NCBI GenBank assembly: GCA_020310875.1
Contig: CM035444.1
Coordinates: forward strand, 112,295,295 to 112,359,294
DNA length: 64,000 nt
Source: Ceratopteris richardii
Lineage: Eukaryota > Streptophyta > Polypodiopsida > Polypodiales > Pteridaceae
Direction: 5' to 3'
The stretch's first letter is position 1. Every line of letters begins with the position of its first letter. A model generated the notes under the pieces. That model worked only from the letters and a program-made list of their open reading frames with translations. It was not told where the DNA came from and ran no database searches. This document shows, piece by piece, positions 11,942 to 23,657 of the stretch. The translations under genes and the position numbers were made by a program.

Positions 11942-12804
11942 TTAACTTGGATGTTTTTGTAAGAAAAGTGGCAATAAAGATAAGTATTCAAGAAAATTAG
12001 GATTATTTTCCAAAAATGCATTCTTCCAAGAGGCTCTATACATATGATCTTCCAAATGTGCAAGGTCTTCTTTGTCATAGAGTAGGTTATCATAAGGTGC
12101 CTTGCCCACCCTATGTGAGAGGTATTGTCTCATTTGCTCTCTTGTAAGGATGAAAGGGCATAGAGTACTTTAGAACAGTGATGCATAGTCCCCAACTCTT
12201 TGTGTAGGTTGTTGGACCATATATTGCAATGTGAAAAAAAGTTGTCGCATTATCTAAGCCTTTTGAAATCTTCTTAAGAATGCATTCTGTAAAGCATCAT
12301 ATGTTGCAAAATGGTTTTTTTTGCAAATTGTGTTAGCCAATGAACTACTTCACTGCCCAATCTAGCTTGAAATAATCGACACTTCCGAGCATCATCCTAA
12401 CCACCTTCCTAAAGTTCATATTGCCTTTTGAATAATCAAACATGAACATCCGGATCATCATCCACCTTACCATTAAATCACTTAAACTAAATTCCATTGA
12501 TACAATGTGCCTGAACTACTAGCTGGTGTGAATTTCACCCATGCAACCGTGCATCAATTGTAGATCTGGAAGAAGATTCTACTTCCAATTTCACCTCTAG
12601 TTCAATTGGAAAATCTTCTAGCTGCTCCGCCCAAGCAAAATACAATAGGTTAAGTTTTACTTGAGAATCCGAGATAGCTTTATCCTCCACCATCTTTGAT
12701 TCCCTCATAACTTGCCTACCTTTGGCGCCTTTGTTGGTACAAGAAAATCCAAGCCTACATACTTGGATGATTATCATGTATTCCATGTATTCACATATGA
12801 TCAT
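11942..12804 (-). pseudogene. Gypsy-like gag remnant
   Basis: Minus-strand decayed gag. A recognisable segment near 12430-12470 reads DDPDVHV, and YDALQNAFLRRF follows near 12265-12300, as in plant Ty3/gypsy gag (retrotransposon gag domain). The flanking open pieces at 12535-12804 and 11942-12133 are compositionally similar (charged, helical), but I cannot place them in a domain. It is broken in several places. The neighbouring copia LTR at 12848 inserted next to or into it. Confidence 0.55.
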
Positions 12805-12847
12805 TCCCTTGTAAAATCAATTACTTTTACTTATGTAAAAGTGCATA

Positions 12848-13905
12848 TGTTGGATACACTAATTCCACAATGAGTTAGATTGAATCAAATCTCAAGTTAC
12901 TTGATGATAGAAGAAATCCTATAGTTTAGGACTTGCTTTTAGGTTGGAGCATTTGAGTTTGAATTCAAAGATTGGCTCCAACCTTCACTATAAAAGTAGA
13001 TAAAAAAGTCTCGCGTGGTAGCCTCGACTAGGAGATCATTTGAGAGGGATACATTGTGATAAGTGAGCTCTCATCCCATAGCTCCTACACTACCCTCACA
13101 TTGTGCAATTGAAAATTGCCAATGACATGTATTTCTATGTGATTTAATACATGTATGTTGATTATATCTTTACTTCACTTCTCTACTACGAATACCTTAG
13201 AATAGTGATCTTCTCAGAGCTTCTTCTCAGTGCATGGTTAATCGTTTGATGTGATTTAAAGTGCTATAGAACTTGAAAACTATCTATTTATTAGCTACAA
13301 AGTTTCATGGTTATGGCTTCTGTGAATCATGAGATATCTTCATTTTGTTACTCTCTCATCTGTAGTCTGAAGCACCCCCAAAATCTCGAGCAAGACTTGT
13401 AACTTACTAAGCATCATTCTTAGTGTGTAGTCCATCTTTTTTATTGAAATAACTTATAATTGGTAGCTATCTAAAGTAATTAGATACCACCAAAAGGAAT
13501 TTGGGTGATTGCTAGCAGGTTGAGAGCACTATTCATTCTACTGAACATGTGCAGAGACTAAAATAGCAAGTCTATGATGTTGGATCAACTTCCTACTCAT
13601 CTGTCTTGATCCATTGATTGGTGGATCATGTTCCAAAGCACATAAGTGATTATTTGTGATCATTATGAAGCCAAAGAAGCCTACTACACTCTCTACCACT
13701 TGTTCGTGGCTGGTGTGAAGTAGGGCTTCGCAACACCACTTCATCTTTGAAGACTATCCACCATCTCCTCCAACAGTAGTATCAGAGCAACATCAAAGCA
13801 AGATGGGAGATGGATTTCCATCATTCATTGACAGATTGGATAGGAGAAACTATTCAACATGGTCACTAAGGATGCAAGCCTACCTCCAAGGAAGAAGCTT
13901 ATATG
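12848..13905 (+). mobile_element. Copia 5' fragment: LTR plus start of gag
   Basis: A 928-bp LTR (12848-13775) begins TGTTGGA and ends TCCAACA. It is followed by TAGTATCAGAGCAAC (13777-13791), an initiator-Met primer-binding site. A gag start at 13803 reads MGDGFPSFIDRLDRRNYSTW and then LRMQAYLQGRSLYG, after which the element stops at about 13905. Pol and the 3' LTR are absent, so this is a truncated fossil of a copia family not otherwise seen in the window. Confidence 0.78.
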
Positions 13906-14255
13906 GAATTCATGCGTTCTCTTAGACTAAGCGGTGTCAGATGCTTCAGCCACTCAAGCTCATTTTGCACCTCTCATGGTGGTTTTGAGCTAGTGCCAAC
14001 TTCCTCCACTATTGCAACACCTTTCCTCTTCTTTGGTATAGTGGCAACTTCCCATATTTTGACATACCTTTGGGAATTCTGCATTCTCTTAGACTAAGGG
14101 GTGTCAGATGCTTCAGTCACTCAAGCTCGTTTTACACCTCTCATGGTGGGTTTTGAGCTAGTGCCAACTTCCTCCACTATTGCAACACCTTTCCTCTTCT
14201 TTGATACAGTGGCAGCCTTCAAATATTTTGACATTTCAGCCGTTGATATCATAGG
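13903..14255 (-). repeat. Tandem duplication of about 178 bp
   Basis: Two adjacent units (about 13903-14077 and 14080-14255) repeat the same sequence with a few differences. On the minus strand both encode a lysine- and valine-rich segment containing KKRKGVAIVEEVGTSSKP. It lies just downstream, on that strand, of the unidentified frame 14391-14894 and is probably part of the same old element. Confidence 0.75.
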
Positions 14256-14390
14256 TCATAAACATTCTCTCATGTCTAATGCTTGATAGATAAGTAATGT
14301 CGAAGCAACGCTGCCATTTAAGAACTTCTTGTGTCCCCACTGCTTTTTAGCTTCAAATACCTACTCTTGAACGTATGGGGTCAGATTGAT

Positions 14391-14894
14391 TTAGTTCCCG
14401 ATTTGCTTGATTGCATGGGATAATAATTGTACTACCACTTTCTGTGGAGCTGTGTATCGATGCATATTGGGAAAACAGAAGTGTTGATGCATAAGTCTTA
14501 CTTCTTCTTCGATATCAATTCTATTAATGTCCAAGAAGGTCCTTTTCTTAGCCTCATGGCATTCATCCTTCATATCAGTGAGACCATCCTTGGTCCAGCC
14601 AAATGCTGTCTTGATTAGCTCATGTGTGAATCGAATAGTCTGTGACTCTCCATTGCCATCTAATACCATAGCTTCAGTGATGGATGGCTTATCAAGCACT
14701 GGATGCAAAGTATTCATGACTTGGGTGCATCTTTGGAAATCAGGTTTATAGATAAGAAGCTTCAAATAGGCCTCAATTCCAACTTGTGTCCACACATCCA
14801 TTATCCTTGGTATTTCATGCAAAATTCGAAAGTCTTGAGTCATCATTGGGAATTGATGCTCTCTATCCATGATCTTAATAGTGATAAGGAACAA
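14391..14894 (-). CDS. Unidentified 167-residue frame, gypsy-associated (fossil)
   Basis: I do not recognise a domain. The open stretch is rich in charged and aromatic residues and has no signal peptide or membrane segment. It shares the pattern F.FP...RYT.P.K near its C-terminus with the frame at 47160-47687, which lies between gypsy pol and the 3' LTR. Further shared short motifs (KKF[LM]NG; IY followed by L and R[DE]) occur just beyond it in the same order. I infer an accessory 3' frame of one gypsy family. Part of a divergent gag is the alternative. It is probably broken. Confidence 0.5.
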   Translation of the reverse strand: MFLITIKIMDREHQFPMMTQDFRILHEIPRIMDVWTQVGIEAYLKLLIYKPDFQRCTQVMNTLHPVLDKPSITEAMVLDGNGESQTIRFTHELIKTAFGWTKDGLTDMKDECHEAKKRTFLDINRIDIEEEVRLMHQHFCFPNMHRYTAPQKVVVQLLSHAIKQIGN

Positions 14895-16290
14895 GTGCTT
14901 GCTGGCAGGATTGTCATCTCTGAACCAATGTCCTAGAGCCTTAATAACTGATTCCAGAGGAAACTATAATATTTCAGCCTCGTGAGTGGCTTTAGAATCA
15001 AAGGATGCCTCCTGCGTAGCCTGAGAGTTAGAGGAAGAACCATTTGCAGCATTTGAATGATTTAAATGGTTAGTGTCAAGTTTGAGAGTGATTGGTTTTG
15101 GTGTTGCAATCGTTCACTCCGTGTGTCACGTCCCCTCTCACAGAGTGTATAAGGAACACAGTACCCGATCTTTATATAAACCTATATCTTTCTTAAGCTA
15201 CAATGGAAACAGAAAACATTAGTGACATAGCCGAGGCAGTTTTATTTTCATTATTATGATTTTACACCACAAGGTGTTTCCTATTCCCCCTGAGGGAAAT
15301 GTGCATACTTAGTAGTACAAAGATGCTGTTGTGTCGAATGCATGCCCTTGTAATGTGGCCCTATTATACTTAATCGAGGTGCATTGGACTCAACATGAGT
15401 GCAAGAAGAATTTCAGCCCTGATCAATGGTGGTGCCCTTCTTGACTTCAGAATCCACATTTTCCTAGCCTTGGTGCTTTGAATGTCCTTCCGGAATCTTC
15501 TCATGATGTTTCTTGGAGGTATTTGGTTTAGCTGTACTTTCACTCTCCACTCATATATTTGCTTTGTAGGAACTCTTGGTTGTTCTATTAGTGGCATCTG
15601 CTTCATAGTAGTTCTTTGTCTCCTACAAAGTTGTCTGTATTGACTTCATTCTTGAAGTAAATTTGGTGGCTGCTCCTTGGTGATCTTGAGTGCTATTTTG
15701 GGTATCCATATTTGATTCCTTGAAGTTTGAGCTGCCCTTAATTTCTTTGATATCTACACTTGCACCATATATATGGACCTATCTTTGATCGGCTGGTCAG
15801 CTTGTTGTCGCCTTCGATTGAATTCTATTTGGTTCTCCTTCACCTGGTGTTTGTAGTTATCTACTTGATCCTTGTGAATCCATATTTGTCATCTCCTTTT
15901 TCTCATTGGTGAATGAAATGGTGACAATTCTATTTTTGGTTAGTGGACTCCCAGTCACTTATCTGTAATAAGATCCTCACTTGTTCCCTCACATTGGCTA
16001 AATTGATATGAAGGGTTGATTTGAGTATCATGTGTAAGGAGAGTAGGGGTTTCTAGGCTTCAGTAAAAAACAAAAGCTAGTTGATTAGGGTTTGGCATTG
16101 GTGTAGACTCACATGCAAACATACATTCGTCATCGTTATACTTTAGGCAGACCATCTTTAGAGGCTTCTCATCTAGTAGGCTAAAGAATTCTCTATTTCC
16201 AATCTTAGCAGATATGTAGCCTAAGGCTAACTAGATGGTTACCTCAAATTCGTATATCTAATCTTGACCTAACACGAGTTCCTCCAATAG
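14895..16290 (-). other. Decayed gypsy-derived DNA, no clear domain
   Basis: No complete gene. On the minus strand a hydrophilic lysine- and serine-rich segment at about 15370-15800 looks like a linker or gag tail. It lies downstream, on that strand, of the protease fragment at 16295-16480. TATATAAA (minus strand, near 15170) could be an LTR TATA box, but I cannot find matching LTR ends. Confidence 0.4.
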
Positions 16291-16294
16291 GTTG

Positions 16295-16480
16295 TCATTG
16301 TAGAAGCTTTTGATGCATTGAATTGATACCCAAGTGTAAAGATAAGATGACTTCTCCTAAACATTCAATGGTATTTCCACCGATGCCCATCATGTATGCC
16401 TTGATTGGGTTAAGTGATGCATTTAATTGCCTAGCTAAGGAAGAGCGTATGAAATTTAATGCTACCCTGATATCAATCAA
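16295..16480 (-). pseudogene. Gypsy aspartic protease remnant
   Basis: The minus-strand stretch contains ALIDIRVALNFI, closely resembling the active-site region of plant Ty3/gypsy retropepsins. It is followed by LARQLN and a hydrophobic strand ending in GGNTIECLGEV. This is a fragment only, with no adjoining reverse transcriptase. The rest of the block to 16801 has no other support. Confidence 0.6.
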
Positions 16481-16801
16481 TGCATCTACTAAGTGGTATT
16501 CCTTAGTTCCTACTCCTAGATTTAGGTAGGGTTGTTTGACTTGTCGTCCTAAAGTCGTAGTCCTCTTGCCCTATAGTTGGCTATGGGGATTGGCTCCTCT
16601 CCTTGTCGATATCTTTCATCTCTTTCTCTAATCCATTCTTTTCGCTTCTGTATGCATTCTAATGCTTCAATTCTCTCTTCTTCTCTAATTCTCTCATCCT
16701 CTTCCCTTCAGTTCTTTGCCTTTAGAAGTCTACTCATCATCTTATCTATTAAGGGTTCTAAATATTTCTTCACACGACAACCACATATAATTTGGTAGAA
16801 T

Positions 16802-17033
16802 TGCTGGAGTTAGACATCTGCAGAAGCACGCAAACAACACAAGGAAGAAGAAGAAGAAGCTTGGAGCACAACACATAATACTAAATATATTACTAGAGAA
16901 TGTACAAAGATAAGTAGCCCGTTAGGGCAATAGGCGTATATACAAGCCGAGGGAAAAAACCTCCTAAAGAGGGAAAAAAGTGCCCCGGTGGTCCTAGAGT
17001 GTTCACACAGATCACTACCTAAATATATCAACA
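16802..17033 (-). repeat. 3' LTR of copia B copy 2
   Basis: On the minus strand the LTR begins TGTTGATATATTTAGG, after a purine tract GGAGGGAT, and ends with ACTCCAGCA. The forward LTR at 42742-42922 matches it with internal gaps, which fixes both ends. A short GAA/TTC run lies near the 3' end in both copies. Confidence 0.85.
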
Positions 17034-17071
17034 AATCCCTCCTGGGAGTGATGCGGTGAACAAGGAGCTGG

Positions 17072-17146
17072 CACTCATGTATAAGGAAGTGCCAAGCACT
17101 CATGTATAAGGAAGTGCCAAGCACTCATGTATAAGGAAGTAAGCCC
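17072..17146. repeat. 25-bp tandem repeat, three units
   Basis: Three adjacent near-perfect units built on CACTCATGTATAAGGAAGTG. They lie between the end of RNase H and the 3' LTR of copia B copy 2, close to the polypurine tract. Confidence 0.9.
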
Positions 17147-18800
17147 AAAGCTTTGCGGAAAGCTTCAAACTTCTCCCTAGGCAGAGCCTTCATGAAAACA
17201 TCTCCAATGTTCTCTTGCGTGGGCACATATGCCAAACTGATCTCCCCAGTAGAGAACCTCTCCCTGACATAATGGTAATGCACCTCAATGTGCTTAGTGC
17301 AAGCATGGAACACAAGGTTTCGTGCAACTGCCAATGCGCTATGACTGTCAGTGAAGATGGTGGTGGCACAAAACTAACCAAGACCGAAATCAGCCATAAG
17401 GTGTTTGAGCCACACACACTCAAAAATCGCTGTGAAAGCTACCCTATACTCAGCCTCACAACTGGAAGTGGCCACAGTAGGCTTCTTCTTGCTCAACCAA
17501 GATATACATGAGCTACCAAGCATGAAGCAAAAGCCACTAGTGGACACATGAGTGTCATAGAAACAACCCAATCAGAGTCAGAAAAAGCATGCAAATCTGG
17601 CGGTAGTGATCCCCCGTTGGGATAAAACAACCCAAGTAGCCGAGTACCACTCAAGTAGTGAAAGATGCGCTTAACTACCAGCCAATGCTTGACTCTTGGG
17701 CAATGCATAAAGCTGCTCATCTGGGAGACAACAAACTAAATATATGGCTAAGTAATGCATAAGTAAATCAGGCACCCAATAGCCTACTGATAAAGAACAA
17801 CATCAAATGCATCTCTAGCATCATGAAGACTCAATCGTAAACATGTCTCCATAGGAGTGGCAATAGGTTTACAGTCTTCAAGGCCAAAACGTTGCAATAA
17901 TGCGTCAATATATTTCGTTTGACACAAAGCCATTCCACCATCAACGTGCATAAATTGAATGCCCAAATAATGATGCAAATGCCCCAAATCAGACATCTCA
18001 AATGAGGCATGCAAATCAGCCTGAAAATTAGCAATATGCCTCTCATGAGGACCAGTGAGCAACATGTCATCAACATTAACCACAATGATCAGAAGTACAT
18101 CGTTAGCACGCTTAACATATAAGGTGCTTTCAGTTGGAATATTCTCAAAACCATGTGCAATCAGATAAGCATGTATCTTTTCATACCAAGCACGTGGTGC
18201 TTGCTTTAAACCATATAATGCCTTCTTTAACCTACACACCTGGTTTTCATGCCCTTTCTTCACAAAGCCACGGGGCTAAAAAACATACACTTCTTCATGC
18301 AAGTCACCATTCAGAAATGTTGTTTTAATGTCCAACTGATCTACATTCCAACCATGATGAGCTGCAAGTGCATAGATGCTACGAACAATAGTCATTCGGC
18401 AAGTAGGAGCAAAGAATTCATCAAAATCAATGCCTCTTTCCTGCGCATAACCCTTTGCAATAAGCCTGGCCTTATACGAGTCAATTGTACCATCAGGTTT
18501 ATGCTTCAGCTTGTATACACACTTAGTTCCAATGGCCTTCTTGCTAGGAGGTAAGTCACATAAAGACCAAGTACCATTCTTCATTATTGCATCATATTCA
18601 AATTGCATAGCAACCATCCAATTTTTTGAATTTTGTGCTTCATCAAACAAAACAGGCTCAGTCTCATCATAGAGACTAGATGCAACCATAGCATAGCAAT
18701 CTGATGCAAAAGAGGCACTATGAGAGCCTGATCTAGTATGATATGACGGAGGTGCATCTAATTTGCTGCCACGCAAGGTCTGCACCAGCCATTTTGGCAT
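17125..18800 (-). pseudogene. Copia B2 reverse transcriptase and RNase H region
   Basis: Minus-strand pol. Reverse transcriptase runs from about 18700 (WMVAMQFEYDAI) through GTKCVYKLKH, FLNGDLHEEVYVF, YGLKQAPRAW near 18190 and the catalytic NVDDMLLTG near 18060. RNase H follows at 17720-17125, with ATSSCEAEYR near 17450 and NLVFHACTKHIEVHYHYVRE at about 17255-17320. It is broken. Confidence 0.88.
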
Positions 18801-18819
18801 AGTTCTTGCCTTCTCAATA

Positions 18820-20540
18820 TCAGCTCTCTCTCATCAATAAGTGCATCATGTAAATCTGTATAAAAAATGGAATAATCTGCATCATCACATGAAACTTGCA
18901 AGGGCTGAGAAGTTGCCTCATTAGGAGCAGCACTAGTCTATCCACCTGTAAAAAGAGGCAACAAAGTATCATACATATCTTTGGAGCTAACAGATGTCTC
19001 CTTAGTACATGAAAGCAATGGTTGAATAGCATCTTCCACAAAAACAACATCATGACAAACCAGAATGCATTTAGTCTGTGGATGATACAGACGATAGCCT
19101 TTACTTTCAGAACTGTACCCAACAAAAATACATTTTACTGCTTTATCATCCAATTTTTTGCGATGTTGTTCGGGCACTAATGCATATGCCAAACAACCAA
19201 AAACACGCAAATGAGCAACAGATGGCTTGCGATCATGTCAAGCATCATATGGAGTGATAGACTGCAATGCTTTAGTGGGACACTCGTTAAGTACATATAC
19301 TGCACACATGATAGCCTCAAGCCAGAAACGTGGTAAAGCCTTACTCTTGACCATATACCTCGCCATCTCCATGAGTGACCTGTCCTTTGATTCAGCAACT
19401 CCATTCTGTTGAGGTCTACATGGCATTGTACACTGGTGTTTTATCCCACGTTTAGCTAGAAATTCATTAAAATTAGAAGACATATATTGCCCCCTCGATC
19501 AAAATGGAGGGTGCCCATTTTACATGCTGACAGATTTTCAGCCAAAACCAAAAGCTGTTTGAAGCACATGAACACTTTGGACTTTGCCTTCAATGCATAT
19601 ACCCATGCATGCCTGGAAAAATCATCGATGAAAGTCATGAAGTAAAGATAATTTCCAAAAGAAGGTGTGTGCATAGGACCATAGGCATCACTATGTACAA
19701 GCTGTGATTTCTGAGTAGCCCGAATCGAACCATCTTTTGGAAAGGAGGAATGCTACATTTTGCCCAAAATACAGCCTTCACAAACATGTTTTCCGGGTGC
19801 CTCAATTTTGGACAAACAAGACACCATTTCAGATTTCTACAAGCATAGAAAACTAGCGAAATTCAGATGACCAAAGCGTGCATGTCAAAGCTTTGCATCT
19901 GACATAGCCTGACAATCATGTACTACACATGCCAAATCATTTACAGATCTTTCATAGTCTATAAGCTTCTATAGCCCACGGCATAAAATGCCAGAAGTAA
20001 TAATCATGTCTCCATTTGATAGATCATGAACTGTACACGTGTCATCAACAAATTTCACAACCAAAACAATCTTGGCTAATGCAGAAATTGATAACATATT
20101 TTTCTTGATCCCTGACACAAATAAAGCATCTGACAAAGTGAAAGAACTACCATCTACAGTAGTCAAAATGATCTTACCAACTCCCATAACAGGATAAGAG
20201 GAGTTGTTGGCGCATGTAACAGTATTCCCTGTAGGAGTAGGCTCGAGTGGAGAGAAGAAACTACCCTGCGAGGTAATATGTTTGGTCACCCCATTGTCAA
20301 AGTACCAAACATCTGAGTCTACTGCAGACATGCACTGCTCATGAGAAGATGGGTCAAAACTACAAACATTAGTAAACACCCATTCTTCTTCCTGCACAAG
20401 ATTAGCAGACTCTATTTTTGGTGTAGAGGCCTCTGCAACAACCATTCGGGCCTCTCTCTTCTTTGCCTCTTTAGCAGCCAGTTTTGAACAGTTCTTGATG
20501 ATATGATCATTTCCTTTACAGTACTTGCAAAATGATTTCT
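18820..20540 (-). pseudogene. Copia B2 protease and integrase region
   Basis: Minus strand. The protease motif VWYFDNGVTKHITSQ lies near 20280-20325. Integrase follows at 19674-18938, with FIDDFSRHAWVYALK near 19600, PQQNGVAE near 19400 and the C-terminal VFGCLAYAL and CIFVGYSSESKGYRLYHP segments near 19100-19200. It is broken. Confidence 0.86.
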
Positions 20541-20542
20541 GC

Positions 20543-21356
20543 CATTAGGGGAAAAAGTGAACCCTTCATAGGCCTTGTAAGGATTCCTAATTTTCAGGGA
20601 TTAAAATGGTTAACCCAAGAGATTAAGGGGCCATAGAAAACCACTAGTGGTATTATAGAATAAATTAATATTTCATGAAATATTATCTTTGAATTCTAGA
20701 AAGAAAGATTTTGTGGCCTTTGGATCCTTCAATTTGATGGCCAAGATTGAAAGGCGTGAGAACTTAGAGAGAGAGTCTGACATGTGCGCATGCCAAAAGA
20801 TTCTCTCGGAATTTTTTTCAGGTACACTTCTACAAGATTCTCGATCGTCAGATCTAGCCAAATCGAACCGTAGTCCGCATTCGGGGTTGAGCACAATTCT
20901 GCAGTTGATTGGCTCTGTAGGATATCCATCATATCCAAGGTGCATTTCCCATGGGAATTCAATCAAGGCCATTTGATCAAGCTTCTCATCCAACCGTGTA
21001 TGATGTTTGGCACTCAGTCTCATCATTACTATGATCTATGCCACTCGATTTGAATCCAATCCAATGGTCAAGGATCAAAGTTGCCTTGAATTTTGTTCTT
21101 TTATCTAAGCCTTTGGATCTTTAAGGCAATCCAATAGTTGTAAATGAAATTTGAGGTTTTCAAAACCATTCTCCAAAGAAAACCCACTAGTTCTATCTGG
21201 TTTTTCCATGTTTGACCACACAGAAACAAGGGAAGCCTATGCCTAACTTATGTGATTAAGGGACTAGACTGTGTCCACCACCCTCCTCTCATTGGTCCAT
21301 TCCTAATCACTCCTTAATCTAAAAGGCCCATGCAGGGTTCATTTTTTCTCCTAATG
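20543..21356. mobile_element. Non-autonomous DNA transposon with terminal inverted repeats
   Basis: An 814-bp insertion in copia B2 gag. The left end CATTAGGGGAAAAAGTGAAC and the right end, read on the other strand, CATTAGGAGAAAAAATGAAC match over about 34 bases with four differences. The boundaries are fixed because copy 1 (near 9655) has uninterrupted sequence at this site. The target duplication is at most a few bases (C, or TGC if the right end is trimmed), so I leave the superfamily open. The inside has no transposase; overlapping open frames on both strands look incidental. Confidence 0.8.
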
Positions 21357-21543
21357 CTTTTTTGATTTCTTTTCATCTTTGTCTTCCCTCTTCAATTGTG
21401 CAAAATTAGCAAATTTCTGCTTACTAGTTGAAGAGCTCCATTTTCCTTTGCCCTTTTGACTAGCCAGGAAAGCTTGATCTGCAACACGCATAATGGACCT
21501 ATTCTGCTTGGACTGATCCTCCTGCAACAAAACAAAGACTAAC
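21357..21543 (-). pseudogene. Copia B2 gag fragment beyond the DNA transposon
   Basis: It continues the minus-strand gag tail after the insertion: the lysine-rich region and the ADQAFLAS-like segment, homologous to about 9660-9835 in copy 1. Homology ends abruptly at about 21543 against gypsy integrase sequence. Confidence 0.75.
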
Positions 21544-22610
21544 TCTTGGATGCATAAATACCTGCTACTACTTGTAATCTGGTCTCATGCAATCTTTCTA
21601 TTTGATCCAATTGTTGGGTCAATTCATGTCTAGTCCACTCATATTTCTCAGCTACTCAAAGAGTAGGAATCAAGAAATCAATTGGTAAGATTGCATTTTG
21701 TCCATACACTAGATTGAACGGTGTTGTGCTATAGCAGTCTTATAAGCAACTCAAAAAGCCCAGATGGCATGCTGTAATTGTTTATCCCAATCTGATCGTC
21801 TATTATTCACAATCTTAGTTAAAATGGTACATAGCACCTTATTGGAACTTTCTTCCTGTCCATTGGCTTGCAAGTGATAAGGGGCTGATTTCTTATGAAT
21901 TGCTAGGAATTCATTCATCAAAGCTTCTATTACTTTGTTAATGAAGTGTGTGCCTCAATCACTCACGATTTCAATGGGTAACCCAAACCTTGTCAATATA
22001 TTTTCGAAGAGAAACTTGGCAGTAGTTCTTGCATCATTCTTCTTCGTGGCCTTTGCTTCTACCCATTTGTTCAAGTAGTTCGTAGCAACTATGATGTACT
22101 CAACATGGGAACCTTTAGCAGGTGGGCTAATTGGTCCAATGATATTCTTGATTACCCATTTAAGAGAATGTCTAACACGTTTAGAGATGGGAGCTTGCTT
22201 TTTTACCCACTTAGGTCTCATGGGTGTGGGCGTTTGAGGTTCCTTTGAAGCTGTGACTATTCGTTTGATACTTTCTTTTGGATTCCAAACCCATTTTGTA
22301 GATGGATTCACTACTAGTCTTGTTTTTCTAGATCTAATGGGCTTGGATTTAGGCTTCTTTAGATGTATGGGTTCAAGGGTGAGTTTTCAAAAGTCAAGTT
22401 TTGGGGATGATTGCACTCATTGCTTCACTATTGAAACTATTTTAGGGATCCACATCTAAGCGTGTCCTTGTTGAGCTTGAACTAGAGCCATATGGACCCA
22501 AAACTTGTACATTCTTTATCAATGGAGGACAATGATGAGATTGAGGTTTCCTTGTTGGTTTTTTTTTTGCACTTGGTGAAGGATCACCTTCTTGTGATCT
22601 TCCTTGGGTG
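21544..22610 (-). pseudogene. Gypsy integrase remnant
   Basis: Minus-strand Ty3/gypsy integrase. The core at 22311-21955 reads GPISPPAKGSHVEYIIVATNYLNKW and then GLPIEIVSD. Decayed sequence down to about 21545 still carries the downstream core pattern. It is the same family as 41655-41966 and as the remnants at 29.9-30.8 and 35.1-36.2 kb. Copia D inserted at 22611, so it once adjoined 29134 directly. It is broken. Confidence 0.82.
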
Positions 22611-22615
22611 TAGAG

Positions 22616-23648
22616 TGTTGGAGTTTATTGATCTCCAAAGTACAGCTAGAAGTAGGTGAAACCCAACAGGACCTAGTTGACTTTTTCACAAACTTGTATG
22701 CACAAACCAATTTTCTTGCAGAGCAAATTTCTCTTTAGTCACTTGGAATTTTCCAAAACTGTTTCACACACATAAACTAGACTCTAAGAGCTTTCCAAAA
22801 AGATATAGAACACCTCAAATGGATAAATACAAAATGAGCTATGACCTCTGCAATATGCAGCTTTAATGGAGACCTTGAAACAGAGATGAACCTGAGGACA
22901 CATATCACTTGCAGAGACTACTACTCTTAACTCACAACTCCAATGACTTTGAAACTTTCTAGAATACAAGTAGACTTAAAGAGATTTCTAACAAGCCAAA
23001 GAACACATGATTGGGATACATACACAAGGAGATATGACCTCTGCAAGTTTGAGGTTTAATGGAGACCTTCAGCAGGGATAAAAAACAGAGAACACACACT
23101 ACTTGCAGAGAGTATTGCTCTCAGCTCACAAATCCAATGATTATGAACATTTACAGGAACAAATAAGACAGTAAGAGCTTTCCAATGAGATATCAAACAT
23201 GTAATTTGGATATATAATGAGGGAGATACAAGCTCTGCAATCTCTGCATACAAAACTACAGCAGTGTAGAGATACACATATGACTCTCTTGGACATCCAA
23301 CAAGATCACGACTTTTCTCCTCTTTTTATAGCATGGGAAACTAATCTAAAACCTTCCTAATACATCTAAATTCGTGGTAGACACTTGGATGGAGGTATTA
23401 CATGACTCAAGTGCTCAAATAAGCAAAGTATTGATGGACTTTGAGAACTAACCACATCGACCTTCCACTAGGACACCACTGAAGCTCCCTTGTGACTCAC
23501 TAATTTGACTCACCATGTTCTAGAACTCACGTGGTATTTTTGCTACATTTTATGAATAATATGAGCCTTCTTGAAGTATTTGAAGACTTTCCAAAGGTAT
23601 TTACATAATTTGAAACTTGTACCCTACATAAAACAAATGTTCACAACA
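22616..23648 (-). repeat. 3' LTR of copia D
   Basis: 1033 bp, TG...CA. It is bounded inside by the purine tract (on the plus strand CTCCCCCTCAAG, 23651-23662). The TATA-like TATAAAAAG on the minus strand lies near 23331-23340. Confidence 0.95.
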
Positions 23649-23657
23649 TTCTCCCCC

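Larger units (their letters stand above)
16802..21543 (-). mobile_element. Copia family B, copy 2 (minus strand, 5' end lost)
   Basis: A minus-strand Ty1/copia with its 3' LTR at 16802-17033. RNase H, reverse transcriptase, integrase and protease follow rightwards, and part of gag ends at about 21543, where gypsy sequence takes over. A DNA transposon (20543-21356) splits gag. It is the same family as 2844-3548/9053-10705 and 42742-46908. It has many breaks, so it is an old element. Confidence 0.9.

Noticed and set aside
15100-15250. Possible gypsy LTR with a TATATAAA box
   Set aside because: I could not find matching TG...CA ends or a second copy in the window.
20673-21026. Overlapping open frames on both strands inside the DNA transposon
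   Set aside because: No motif, no transposase resemblance, and both strands are equally open; incidental.
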